A DNA stretch of 64,000 bases, taken from assembly GCF_025141935.1 (NCBI RefSeq), contig NZ_CP081125.1, positions 1 through 64,000 of the forward strand, given 5' to 3'. The translations under genes were made by a program, and so were the position numbers. This document shows, piece by piece, positions 50,911 to 58,481 of the stretch (positions are counted from its first letter, which is position 1; every line of letters starts with the position of its first letter). Under the pieces are notes generated by a model. It ran no database searches and was not told the DNA's origin. It was given only the letters and a program-made list of their open reading frames with translations. Source of the stretch: Sulfitobacter sp. S190. Its GTDB lineage: Bacteria > Pseudomonadota > Alphaproteobacteria > Rhodobacterales > Rhodobacteraceae.

Positions 50911-51987
50911 TTATCTCCGTCCCAATCTTCCCAATCGCGCCAGCTGCGCCAACATCTGCGCTCCCGTGCCAGACCCCGCGGTTCCTCCCGGCGGCGAGAC
51001 CTGGCTCATTCCGGGCCTGACCGGCATCTGCTGGACCCCGAACATCTGCCGCGCCCGCAAAGCGGCATATTCCGCGCCGCTCGCACCGCCGACCAAGTAT
51101 CGATTGTAGGCTTGCTGACTGCCACCAAGGGCGCGGCTGAAGCTGTAGGCCCCACCGAGACCGCCGGACAGCGCCGGCATCATGATGTTGCCGGAGATCG
51201 CACGCACGATGAAGGGCGTGGCAATGATGAAGCCCTTGGCCATGAGGACCATCATGAAGAACGGAATGAGGGCCCCGATGTTGGAGGCCCCTTCCGGGTC
51301 GCCCAACTCTCCGATCAACGCGGTGGAGACGCCTGTGATTGTGGCAAAGACACCCGCAACCACGATGGGATAGAGCGCAAAAGAAACCAGCGCCGAGAGC
51401 CAACGCGCGAAATAGTCCTTGGTCACATCGAACAGCGTCAGGAAGATCATCACTGGTGCGATCCCGATCAAAAGGGCAATCATTAATCGGGAAGCCACAA
51501 GAATGAAGGCAGCCAGCCCACCAAGGATCGATAGAAGCAAAACGCCGAGAACATCCAGCAGCGCGCCCGCCATCCATTGAAGTTCCGACCCGGCCGCGTT
51601 CAGGTAGTCGCCAAGTTCTGCGATCAGCCGGTCGAACTCTTCAGCAAATGTTCCTGAGGGTCCGGGCGTGCCGCCACCAACAGACGCAACCAATGATCCT
51701 GCAATACTATCGATCCCATTGAGGATGGCAGCGGAAAGCGCGTTGAACTGAACCCAGTTGGTCGCGAATATACCAATAAGACCGACCTTCGCCGCAAGCC
51801 AGAACGCCGTTCGGCCATCCATGGCCCGGTACTGGTAGATCATGTTGATGAAGACGAGGATCACGACCAGGGTCGTCCCAAGCACCAGCATAGTTCCCAC
51901 CGTCGCCGCCACCGCGCCAAACTGCGTTTCCGCGGCGGAGTCCAGATAGCTTTGGGAAGTTTCGACGAAGTAGGTGACAACACTCAT
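50911..51987 (-). CDS. virB6: VirB6 type IV secretion channel protein
   Basis: A 358-residue polytopic inner-membrane protein with about six helices. Characteristic stretches are VGTMLVLGTTLVVILVFINMIYQYRAMDGRT near the start and, in the central conserved region, LGGLAAFILVASRLMIALLIGIAPVMIFLTLFDVTKDYFARWLSALVSFALYPIVVAGVF. VirB6/TrbL contacts the DNA during passage across the inner membrane. The C-terminal tail is Gly/Ala-rich (SPPGGTAGSGTG) and probably disordered. It follows virB11 and two small genes. Confidence 0.88.
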   Translation of the reverse strand: MSVVTYFVETSQSYLDSAAETQFGAVAATVGTMLVLGTTLVVILVFINMIYQYRAMDGRTAFWLAAKVGLIGIFATNWVQFNALSAAILNGIDSIAGSLVASVGGGTPGPSGTFAEEFDRLIAELGDYLNAAGSELQWMAGALLDVLGVLLLSILGGLAAFILVASRLMIALLIGIAPVMIFLTLFDVTKDYFARWLSALVSFALYPIVVAGVFATITGVSTALIGELGDPEGASNIGALIPFFMMVLMAKGFIIATPFIVRAISGNIMMPALSGGLGGAYSFSRALGGSQQAYNRYLVGGASGAEYAALRARQMFGVQQMPVRPGMSQVSPPGGTAGSGTGAQMLAQLARLGRLGRR

Positions 51988-51999
51988 CTTATGGTCTCT

Positions 52000-52404
52000 C
52001 TACCAATTGCCCTCAGCTTCACAGATCGCCATGGCCTGCGGGCGCAATGCGTTCGCCTCGCGTCCGTAGGCGTCGGAGGCTTCCAGCATTTCCCACCGTT
52101 CGGAATTGGCAAAGCGCTCGAAGAACTCGGTCTCGGCATTGTCCCAAGGCGGGAACCGTATGGCGCAATTGCACTCCCCCGCCTCGACGATGCGGGCGAG
52201 GCTTTGTGCTCGGTAGATGTCCTGGACCAGCACGCGCTGATAAGCGTCGCGCACGCCGATGTCCTGCATCCATTGCGGCTCTACCGGGCGGTCAGGGCAA
52301 ATATCGGAGACGCTGTCCATTGAGGGCACGAGATTGCGTTCCGCTTGTGCAGGGTAGGCGGTAACAGCAATGAGCAGCGCGGAGAGGCCAAAGATCGACT
52401 TCAT
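52000..52404 (-). CDS. Exported accessory protein of the T4SS operon
   Basis: A 134-residue protein starting at ATG 52404 with a signal peptide (IFGLSALLIAVTAYPAQA). The mature part has four Cys (SDICPDRP, GECNCAIR, AICEAEG) that may form disulfides, and a helical middle (RDAYQRVLVQDIYRAQSLARIVEAG). Its start overlaps the stop of the small DUF4177 gene (ATGA). I do not recognise a VirB name; it is a periplasmic accessory between virB11 and virB6. Confidence 0.7.
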   Translation of the reverse strand: MKSIFGLSALLIAVTAYPAQAERNLVPSMDSVSDICPDRPVEPQWMQDIGVRDAYQRVLVQDIYRAQSLARIVEAGECNCAIRFPPWDNAETEFFERFANSERWEMLEASDAYGREANALRPQAMAICEAEGNW

Positions 52405-52604
52405 AGCGTTGAGCTTCCGTCGACTGGGCCCGCGACTGCACGTTTCAGGAACGCTGTGTGACCGATATTGGCGAATTCCGATGTACTGACCGAGACGACC
52501 TCCCATCCCTGACTGCCGCGCAGGTTCAGGTCTTCCTGCATGTCGATGAGGCCGGTTTTGCGGGTCATTGGATAGGTTACGATCTGGTACTCGAAACGCA
52601 TCAT
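52401..52604 (-). CDS. Small DUF4177-like protein
   Basis: A 67-residue protein: MMRFEYQIVTYPMTRKTGLIDMQEDLNLRGSQGWEVVSVSTSE matches the DUF4177 pattern (start of a strand, EDLNxxGxxGWE, then a second strand). It overlaps virB11 at one end and the exported accessory gene at the other by four bases each (ATGA), so it is cotranslated. No function is known for this family. Confidence 0.7.
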   Translation of the reverse strand: MMRFEYQIVTYPMTRKTGLIDMQEDLNLRGSQGWEVVSVSTSEFANIGHTAFLKRAVAGPVDGSSTL

Positions 52605-53590
52605 GCGGCAACTCCGTCATCTACTTCAGTCCCCGGCAGATAGAACTCGGTGATCCCGCGCGCGCCGTCCTCGCGACCGGCCTGGATGATCACGTCGATC
52701 GAGCTTTCGATGTATTGGATCATGTCCTGATAGGTCATTGGGATCTCCGTCTTAAGCGCGGCGATAGCGAGGCGCTGGACTGCGAGTTGGGGGGTTTCGG
52801 CATGCAATGTGGTCATCGACCCGCCGTGGCCGGTGTTGATCGCCTCGAGGAAAGTCATGGCTTCTTTGCCACGGACCTCGCCTAGGATGATCCGGTCAGG
52901 CCGCATGCGCAGGGTCGCGGTCAGGAGGACATCGGCGGTCTGGAATTTGGCATCCCGATTGGCGATTAGAGTGACCACATTGGGCTGCGCGGGCAGTATT
53001 TCAGCCGCCTCTTCGATGGTCACGATCCGCTCATCGTCGCCGACGTAAGAAATGATTTTGCGCGCCGCGACGGTTTTGCCAGTGGAGGTGCCGCCAGAGA
53101 CGATCATGTTGAGCTTGTTCTCGACGCAAAAGCGGACTGCAGCGTAGATGTCGCCCGATGCAACAACCTCCCGAAGGGCGCGGTTTTTCTCCTGACGGCG
53201 CTCCTCCAGCTTGCGCTCCTCACCGTAGAGGTAGCGCAACTCTATGGCGTCAAGCGGCAGGCTTGAGAAGAACCGCAGCGAGATCGACATGCCGTCGAGC
53301 ACGGCGGGCGGTGTGATGACCTGTGCGCGGATCGGTCGATCCCGATAGGTTATAGAGACAGAAACGATAGGTTTGTCCTTGCTCATCGTCGTGTCGGCGC
53401 TGGATGCGATTTGGTTTCCGAGGTCTTTGACTTCGGTGATGCTGAGACGCTGCTCCAATGCTTGCATGTAATGATCACCCTGGAATTCTCCCCAGCAGGA
53501 GCCATCGGGATTGATGCAAATCTCGATCACATCATCGCGGGACGCATCGGCCAGCTTGTCGAGGGAGGCTTGGAGATAGCTCAGGGTCAT
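52601..53590 (-). CDS. virB11: VirB11 secretion ATPase
   Basis: A 329-residue hexameric AAA-type ATPase. Walker A is MIVSGGTSTGKTVAARKII, the Asp box is ERIVTIEEAAEIL, Walker B is RMRPDRIILGEVRGKEAMTFLEAINTGHGG with the following His box GGSMTTLHAETPQLAVQRLA. VirB11 powers pilus assembly and switches the channel to DNA export with VirB4 and VirD4. It stands three bases from virB10. Confidence 0.94.
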   Translation of the reverse strand: MTLSYLQASLDKLADASRDDVIEICINPDGSCWGEFQGDHYMQALEQRLSITEVKDLGNQIASSADTTMSKDKPIVSVSITYRDRPIRAQVITPPAVLDGMSISLRFFSSLPLDAIELRYLYGEERKLEERRQEKNRALREVVASGDIYAAVRFCVENKLNMIVSGGTSTGKTVAARKIISYVGDDERIVTIEEAAEILPAQPNVVTLIANRDAKFQTADVLLTATLRMRPDRIILGEVRGKEAMTFLEAINTGHGGSMTTLHAETPQLAVQRLAIAALKTEIPMTYQDMIQYIESSIDVIIQAGREDGARGITEFYLPGTEVDDGVAA

Positions 53591-53593
53591 GGC

Positions 53594-54985
53594 TCAGAAG
53601 ATCTCCAGATCGCGATCGACCATGACAGTGACGCGGACACCCTGGTCGACGTAGATGACCGGGCCGATGGAGAGGTATTCGCCGATGACGCTGTCCGTCG
53701 CGTCGGCAAGATCATCGCCGACGTCTTCGAGAATATCGGCGGCAGTTTCATCTTCGACCTCGCCGGCGGCCGCACTTGGGGCCGCGGAGATGATCGAGAT
53801 GAGGGCAGCCGAGCCGAAGCGCTCATCGAACCGCGTATCGACGAACCCTGTGACGCCGGACCGGCCAAGCTGATCACCACCGAAGGAACTGATCTGGATG
53901 GTCTGGTCGGTTGGAAGGATAATCCGATCCCAGGCGATGGTGACCCGGCGCTGCGCGATCTCCAGCCCGGAGCGATAGCGCCCTATCAGGCGTGAGCCGC
54001 GTGGGATCAGCAGTCGCGTGCCATCGTAGCTGTAGACGTCCTCAGAGATGATCGCGCGAACTTGGCCGGGCAATGAAGAGTCGAGGGCCGTTTCCATGAC
54101 GGCCTGGATCATCGTGCCTTGAATCACGGTGTTCGAGGGGTTGGCGATGACCTGCGCTTGAGTGACTTGCGCAGGCAGCGCGCCATTCAGCACAAAATCC
54201 GTCACGTCCCCGAAGGTCCGCTCCGTGAGTTCGGTCGCGCCCGGATTGGCGCCGCCCGCGCCTCCGAAGGCGATCACGGGTGAGGCGATGCGGCGCTCCT
54301 GGAAGGCGCGTTCCTCCTCCGCCCGTCGTTGCAGGTCGGCAAGTCGCCGTGCCTCTTCTTCCTGGCGCAGCCGTTCCTGTTCTCGGCGGAGCAACTCGTC
54401 TTCGGTTGGACCAAGGGGGGTCGGGGCAGGGGCAGTGGCCTCAAGACGGGCGAGGTCGAGGTCGATGCGCAATTGCTGTAATTCGCGGTCCCGGGCCGCG
54501 AGCTCGTCCTGGAATTGCTGTTGCGCGTTCTCCGAGGCGGCCTGTAGGGCGGCGATCTGTTCGGTGAGCGCGTCGATGGCCTCTGCTGCGGCGGTATCTT
54601 CTGCAACGACGGGCTCAGGCGCATTCCGCAGCTCTTCGATCTGCGCCTGGAGGGCTTCGAGCTGCGCTAGCAGTTCGGCGTTCGGCTCCGCAGGCTCCGG
54701 CGTGACGAGAACAATCTCAGGGTCTGGGGCAGGGGGCGGCACGAAGGGTTCAATTTCGCCGAAGCCGTCACCCTCCGTCTGGAACACGTCGGGCGTGGCC
54801 GTCGGCAGTGCAACCTCTTCTTCGGGCTGAGACAGGACGTAGAGCATCACGCCACCAGCCGCGATCAGGCCAACAACGAGCAGCGCGAGAAGCGGAGAGC
54901 GCCGCTTCGGGGTGGAACCACGTCTGGACCCGCTCTGTTCAAGGGCGGCGAGGCGTTTCTCAAGATCGGCGTTGCTATCGCTCAT
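53594..54985 (-). CDS. virB10: VirB10 core complex protein
   Basis: A 463-residue protein. A basic cytoplasmic N-terminus (SRRGSTPKRR) and a single transmembrane helix (about residues 33-52) are followed by a Pro- and Glu-rich periplasmic linker with a long coiled coil (about 105-240, NAQQQFQDELAARDRELQQL). The C-terminal TrbI/VirB10 domain begins near 275 (LPAQVTQAQVIANPSNTVIQGTMIQAVMETALDSSLPGQVRAII) with LLIPRGSRLIGRYRSG and the late IYVDQGVRVTVMVDRDL. It spans both membranes in the core complex with VirB7 and VirB9. Confidence 0.93.
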   Translation of the reverse strand: MSDSNADLEKRLAALEQSGSRRGSTPKRRSPLLALLVVGLIAAGGVMLYVLSQPEEEVALPTATPDVFQTEGDGFGEIEPFVPPPAPDPEIVLVTPEPAEPNAELLAQLEALQAQIEELRNAPEPVVAEDTAAAEAIDALTEQIAALQAASENAQQQFQDELAARDRELQQLRIDLDLARLEATAPAPTPLGPTEDELLRREQERLRQEEEARRLADLQRRAEEERAFQERRIASPVIAFGGAGGANPGATELTERTFGDVTDFVLNGALPAQVTQAQVIANPSNTVIQGTMIQAVMETALDSSLPGQVRAIISEDVYSYDGTRLLIPRGSRLIGRYRSGLEIAQRRVTIAWDRIILPTDQTIQISSFGGDQLGRSGVTGFVDTRFDERFGSAALISIISAAPSAAAGEVEDETAADILEDVGDDLADATDSVIGEYLSIGPVIYVDQGVRVTVMVDRDLEIF

Positions 54986-55677
54986 GAGGACACACCTGTG
55001 GGCGGTGCGGCCTGGATGCAGACCACATCCTCACCAAGCCGCAGCACCCATTGGCCATGCACACCAGAGACCCGGATGACCCCATTTTCAACAGCCTGCG
55101 TATTCACTGTCCGTTCGCGCCCATTGGCGTATCGGAATATCGCCGGCACCGGCGCGTTCCGCGCGAACTCGAAATACGTGAACGTGCCGTCATCCCAAAC
55201 CCGAGTTGGGGTAAATTCGAGCCGTTCACTGGCGCCGTAATTGTAGTTCGGCGCGGCCTGGGCGATGACGTTTGTGGGCTGTTGCTCATCCTCAGGATAG
55301 CGGAACTGGACCACATAGAAGGTCGGGGTCGAGGCCTCTGTGACGTTGAAATAATAGCTCCGCCGATTTGTGTAGACGGTCACGTTGGTGTGCACGCCGC
55401 GGGCGAGCGGTTTGATTGCAAAGGCCTGTCCTCCAGGCACACCATCGATCTCGAAGCCCGCGGTATCGCCAGCGATGATCGAGCGAATGCTTTCACCTTC
55501 GCCAAACTCGATGGTCGTCACATGGGTGAGCGAGACGTTCAGCCGGTAGACCTGACCCTCCTGATACGTGGCGATCCGGACACGGCTGTCATTGGGTCCG
55601 CCACGCGGGATGTATTCGGCGAGGGCCAATGACGGTATAATCGCAAGACAGACAATCGCAGCACTCAACAAATTCAC
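54982..55677 (-). CDS. virB9: VirB9 core complex protein
   Basis: A 231-residue exported protein; signal peptide MNLLSAAIVCLAIIPSLALA. N-terminal CagX/VirB9 domain: DSRVRIATYQEGQVYRLNVSLTHVTTIEFGEGESI. C-terminal domain: NYGASERLEFTPTRVWDDGTFTYFEFARNAPVPAIF, with GQWVLRLGEDVVCIQ at the end, which forms the outer-membrane part bound to VirB7. The stop overlaps the virB10 start (ATGA). Confidence 0.93.
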   Translation of the reverse strand: MNLLSAAIVCLAIIPSLALAEYIPRGGPNDSRVRIATYQEGQVYRLNVSLTHVTTIEFGEGESIRSIIAGDTAGFEIDGVPGGQAFAIKPLARGVHTNVTVYTNRRSYYFNVTEASTPTFYVVQFRYPEDEQQPTNVIAQAAPNYNYGASERLEFTPTRVWDDGTFTYFEFARNAPVPAIFRYANGRERTVNTQAVENGVIRVSGVHGQWVLRLGEDVVCIQAAPPTGVSS

Positions 55678-56331
55678 TTAATTCTCCAATCTGTCTGAGC
55701 GGATGGCGTATTCGACGACGGTGAAGCCGAAGGGATTGGTCCAGACCTGATCGATGGAACGGCTTTCCTCGGGGCGGAACTCGAAGAGTAAGGTCGCAGT
55801 GAAGAGGCCTGTCTGGACGCCGTTGATAGAGGTCAAACGCTTGCGCAGCCGGACTGTCGCGCGGTTGGTGCCGATCCGGTTGATGCTTAGAATTTCGACC
55901 TCGAGCCGGGCATTGGGTCCGTAAAGCGTCGGGGGGTACTCGGGATTGGCCGAAGTCCAAATCTGGCGCACAGAGGCTGCGGCCGCACCATCGGAGCGCT
56001 GTAAGACGCTCCGGATACGCACATCATTGTCGAGTTGGTTGTAAACCTCTCGGTCGATCACATAGCGGAAAACCTCCGCTTCAATGATTGCCTGGTTTTC
56101 GGTGACGGTGGTGGCCCCAATGGAAGCTTCGGGTAGAGCAAAACCGGTCTCTGGATCGTATGGCACGACAACGGGGGGTGGATCGACATCGAGGATCGCG
56201 ACAGCGGCTGCGGCCAGACATCCGATGATGCCGAAGATGAGACCCATAAGCCCGAGACGCTGCCAGAGCCGTTCCCGTCTGAGTGCGCCGTAGACGAGCT
56301 CCTCTTCGATGATGACGGTTTCTTCGTCCAA
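55678..56331 (-). CDS. virB8: VirB8 inner-membrane scaffold protein
   Basis: A 217-residue protein starting at TTG 56331. One transmembrane helix at about residues 26-48 (RLGLMGLIFGIIGCLAAAAVAI) is followed by the NTF2-like periplasmic domain, with IIEAEVFRYVIDREVYNQLDNDVRIRSVLQRS, LEVEILSINRIGTNRATVRLRK and VWTNPFGFTVVEYAIR. VirB8 joins core complex and inner-membrane ATPases and nucleates assembly. The start is inferred from the TTG after an AAGGGC site; no ATG is available near it. Confidence 0.9.
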   Translation of the reverse strand: MDEETVIIEEELVYGALRRERLWQRLGLMGLIFGIIGCLAAAAVAILDVDPPPVVVPYDPETGFALPEASIGATTVTENQAIIEAEVFRYVIDREVYNQLDNDVRIRSVLQRSDGAAAASVRQIWTSANPEYPPTLYGPNARLEVEILSINRIGTNRATVRLRKRLTSINGVQTGLFTATLLFEFRPEESRSIDQVWTNPFGFTVVEYAIRSDRLEN

Positions 56332-56342
56332 CTGTGCAGCCC

Positions 56343-57170
56343 TTAGTCCGCTCGCAGATCAGGGAGGGTGAACTCCATGAAGCGCTGTTCCTCGGCGATA
56401 GCGGCCGCATCAATCACACCGCCGGTGCCATCCCCCACGGTCTGCACAGCTTCGAGCTGCCACATGGCGACGAGCGCGATAGCGAGTTCGGCCGTGACGC
56501 GGGTGTTGAGATCGACGCTTTCCTTGAGCTCATCCATATCGTCGATGAGCCCAACGAGCCGTTCGACGCGTTCCAGCGACTGCCCGGCATCGTCATAACT
56601 GTTCTGGGCGGCAGCAGAGACGAGCGCGCCGGTCGTGGCCTGCGTGGCAATCCGTTCCGCCCCGGGATTGCCGCTGCGCGCCATCTCCGCGAGCGTGTCG
56701 TCGTCGAACCCCAGATCGGCCAGAACCTGGTCCATCTGTGTTTCAATCTCGCTGGCACCGGAGCCGCTCAGGCCCGAAAAATCCCCGGTTCGGATGGCGC
56801 GGATTGTGGCCAAAATATCCCCGAACTCCTGGTCCAGTAGCCCGTTCAATTCCTCTTCCATTTCGGTCTGGATGATCTCCGGGAGCTCGGCGAGACGTGT
56901 GAGCGCCTCATAGGTCCGCTGCAACTCCGCGAGCTGTTCCGTGAGGGTGGCCAATTGTTCGCGGAGCTGCAGCAACTGCTCGTTTTGTAAAAGTTCGTCT
57001 TCGATCATCTGTCGAAGCTGCTGGATGTTCTGGGTGATGTTCTGTGTGTCGACGACCGGCACGCCCTGAGCATGGGCCGGAGCTGGCGAAAGGGCGGGAC
57101 TCAGAAAGGTGAGTGCTCCGATGAGTATGGGTGTGGGCAGCGCCGACGTGCGGAAGGGGTTCAATCTCAT
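56343..57170 (-). CDS. virB5: VirB5-like pilus-tip protein
   Basis: A 275-residue exported protein with a signal peptide ending PAPAHAQG. The mature N-terminal half is a long helix pair (NITQNIQQLRQMIEDELLQNEQLLQLREQLATLTEQLAELQRTYEALTRLAEL). VirB5/TrbJ proteins sit at the tip of the conjugative pilus. Its C-terminal 75 residues (ERVERLVGLIDDMDELKESVDLNTRVTAELAIALVAMWQLEAVQT to FMEFTLPDL) are mirrored in the neighbouring lytic transglycosylase; see findings. Its start abuts the transglycosylase stop at 57170. Confidence 0.85.
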   Translation of the reverse strand: MRLNPFRTSALPTPILIGALTFLSPALSPAPAHAQGVPVVDTQNITQNIQQLRQMIEDELLQNEQLLQLREQLATLTEQLAELQRTYEALTRLAELPEIIQTEMEEELNGLLDQEFGDILATIRAIRTGDFSGLSGSGASEIETQMDQVLADLGFDDDTLAEMARSGNPGAERIATQATTGALVSAAAQNSYDDAGQSLERVERLVGLIDDMDELKESVDLNTRVTAELAIALVAMWQLEAVQTVGDGTGGVIDAAAIAEEQRFMEFTLPDLRAD

Positions 57171-58324
57171 CAGTCCAGGTCCTCCAGTGTAAAGTCCATG
57201 AATTCCGCTTCGGCCATGCGAGCGGAGGCTTGGGCGAGTTGGGATGCCGTTAGCGGCTGTGTCCGTGCGGCTTGCAATCGGATCCGTGCGGCCATCAATC
57301 GGACCAGTTCGGCGCGGGCATAGGTGTTGAGCACCATGCTCTCCTGAATGTCCTCGGTCTCGCGAATGCGTCGCACGATGTCCTGGATGCGTAGGGCTGC
57401 TTGCCGGATCGCGGCGGGGGAATTGCTGCCGTAGAAAGCCGCGCCGTGACCTGTCAGGGAGAGATTGGCGTTGGCCAATAGCGCCGGGTCGATGGTGCCG
57501 AGGGCCTCGATACCGCCAATGCGGGCGAGGTAGAGATTGTAGCGTTCCGGGATGACCTGAACGTAGTGCTGGGTTTCCGCGAAGGGCGGCACGCCGCCAT
57601 ATTCGATGACGCGACCCGGTCCGGCGTTATAGGCCGCCAGCGCGTTGATGATGTTGCCGTCGAAGCTGTTGAGCTGTGCCGCAAGATAGCGCGCGCCACC
57701 TTCGACCTGCAGATACGGGCTATCATAGTATTCGGGGTTGATCCCGAGATCGGAGGCCGTGCCCGGCATGATTTGGGTGAGGCCGAATGCGCCGACGGGC
57801 GAGCGCGCGCCGATAGAAAAGCGGCTTTCCTGCCAAATGAGTGCTTGCAGAAGCGCGCGCCATTGCACGACGGACAGGCCCGCACGGCTGATCCCGGGCC
57901 GGCCATGAGTTTCCTGGGCCACCCGGATGATCAACTGCTCGATGTTCTCTCCCGCATCCCCGAACATTAACGCGCCGCCGGGGTTGGGATCGAGATTACC
58001 GGTGCCATAAACTGCTTCTGCGCTTCGCGCATCATCGCCGCTGCCGGACTCGAGCGTCGACACCATTGCGGGCAAGCCCTGTCCGCCGAAACTCGTCTGT
58101 GCATCGAGTATGCGCTGCAGGACTGCGAGCTGCTCTTGCTCGATTTCAGTGAGAAGTTCTTCGATGGCCAGCGTCTCGCGTTGGATGCCAAGATCAGTCT
58201 CGCGGTGGCGGGTTTCGACAAGATCGCGGGCTGTCAGACCAGAGTCGTTGGTAGGAACGCCCTGAGCGGCCGCCATACCGGGCAGCAGGCACAGCAAGAG
58301 GATATGAGGAATCCTAAACCTCAA
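57170..58324 (-). CDS. VirB1-like lytic transglycosylase with VirB5-like tail
   Basis: A 384-residue protein, long for VirB1. The start is TTG 58324, giving signal peptide RFRIPHILLLCLLPGMAAAQG behind CGGAGG; an upstream GTG start has no signal. A coiled-coil stretch (about residues 25-70) precedes the SLT domain: LLQALIWQESRFSIGARSPVGAFGLTQIMPGTASDLGI (catalytic Glu in QESRF), YLQVEGGARYLAAQL, NALAAYNAGPGRV. The last 75 residues resemble the tail of the VirB5-like protein. It opens peptidoglycan for the channel and may also be anchored to it through that tail. Confidence 0.88.
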   Translation of the reverse strand: MRFRIPHILLLCLLPGMAAAQGVPTNDSGLTARDLVETRHRETDLGIQRETLAIEELLTEIEQEQLAVLQRILDAQTSFGGQGLPAMVSTLESGSGDDARSAEAVYGTGNLDPNPGGALMFGDAGENIEQLIIRVAQETHGRPGISRAGLSVVQWRALLQALIWQESRFSIGARSPVGAFGLTQIMPGTASDLGINPEYYDSPYLQVEGGARYLAAQLNSFDGNIINALAAYNAGPGRVIEYGGVPPFAETQHYVQVIPERYNLYLARIGGIEALGTIDPALLANANLSLTGHGAAFYGSNSPAAIRQAALRIQDIVRRIRETEDIQESMVLNTYARAELVRLMAARIRLQAARTQPLTASQLAQASARMAEAEFMDFTLEDLD

Positions 58325-58481
58325 CGTCGGCCTCCGGTGTCTCAAGTGGTTCAAAGATGCAGTTTGGTTCGATGGGCGCGACGGCTGCTCGAAAGGCGAA
58401 GCAGTTGACCGTGGGCTCACGATATTGCGCACAGGCGGTTAACAACCCCACTAGAGCAAACAAGACGAAAGTTCGGATCAT
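58314..58481 (-). CDS. virB7: VirB7-like outer-membrane lipoprotein
   Basis: A 55-residue protein, easily missed because of its size. MIRTFVLFALVGLLTACAQYREP has a signal peptide with a lipobox LLTAC, the Cys at position 17 being the lipidated residue. The mature part has two more Cys (TVNCFAF, EPNCIFE). Its ATG overlaps the virB4 stop (ATGA) and its TAG lies 11 bases inside the transglycosylase gene. VirB7 lipoproteins stabilise VirB9 at the outer membrane, often by a disulfide. No other virB7 candidate was found. Confidence 0.75.
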   Translation of the reverse strand: MIRTFVLFALVGLLTACAQYREPTVNCFAFRAAVAPIEPNCIFEPLETPEADVEV

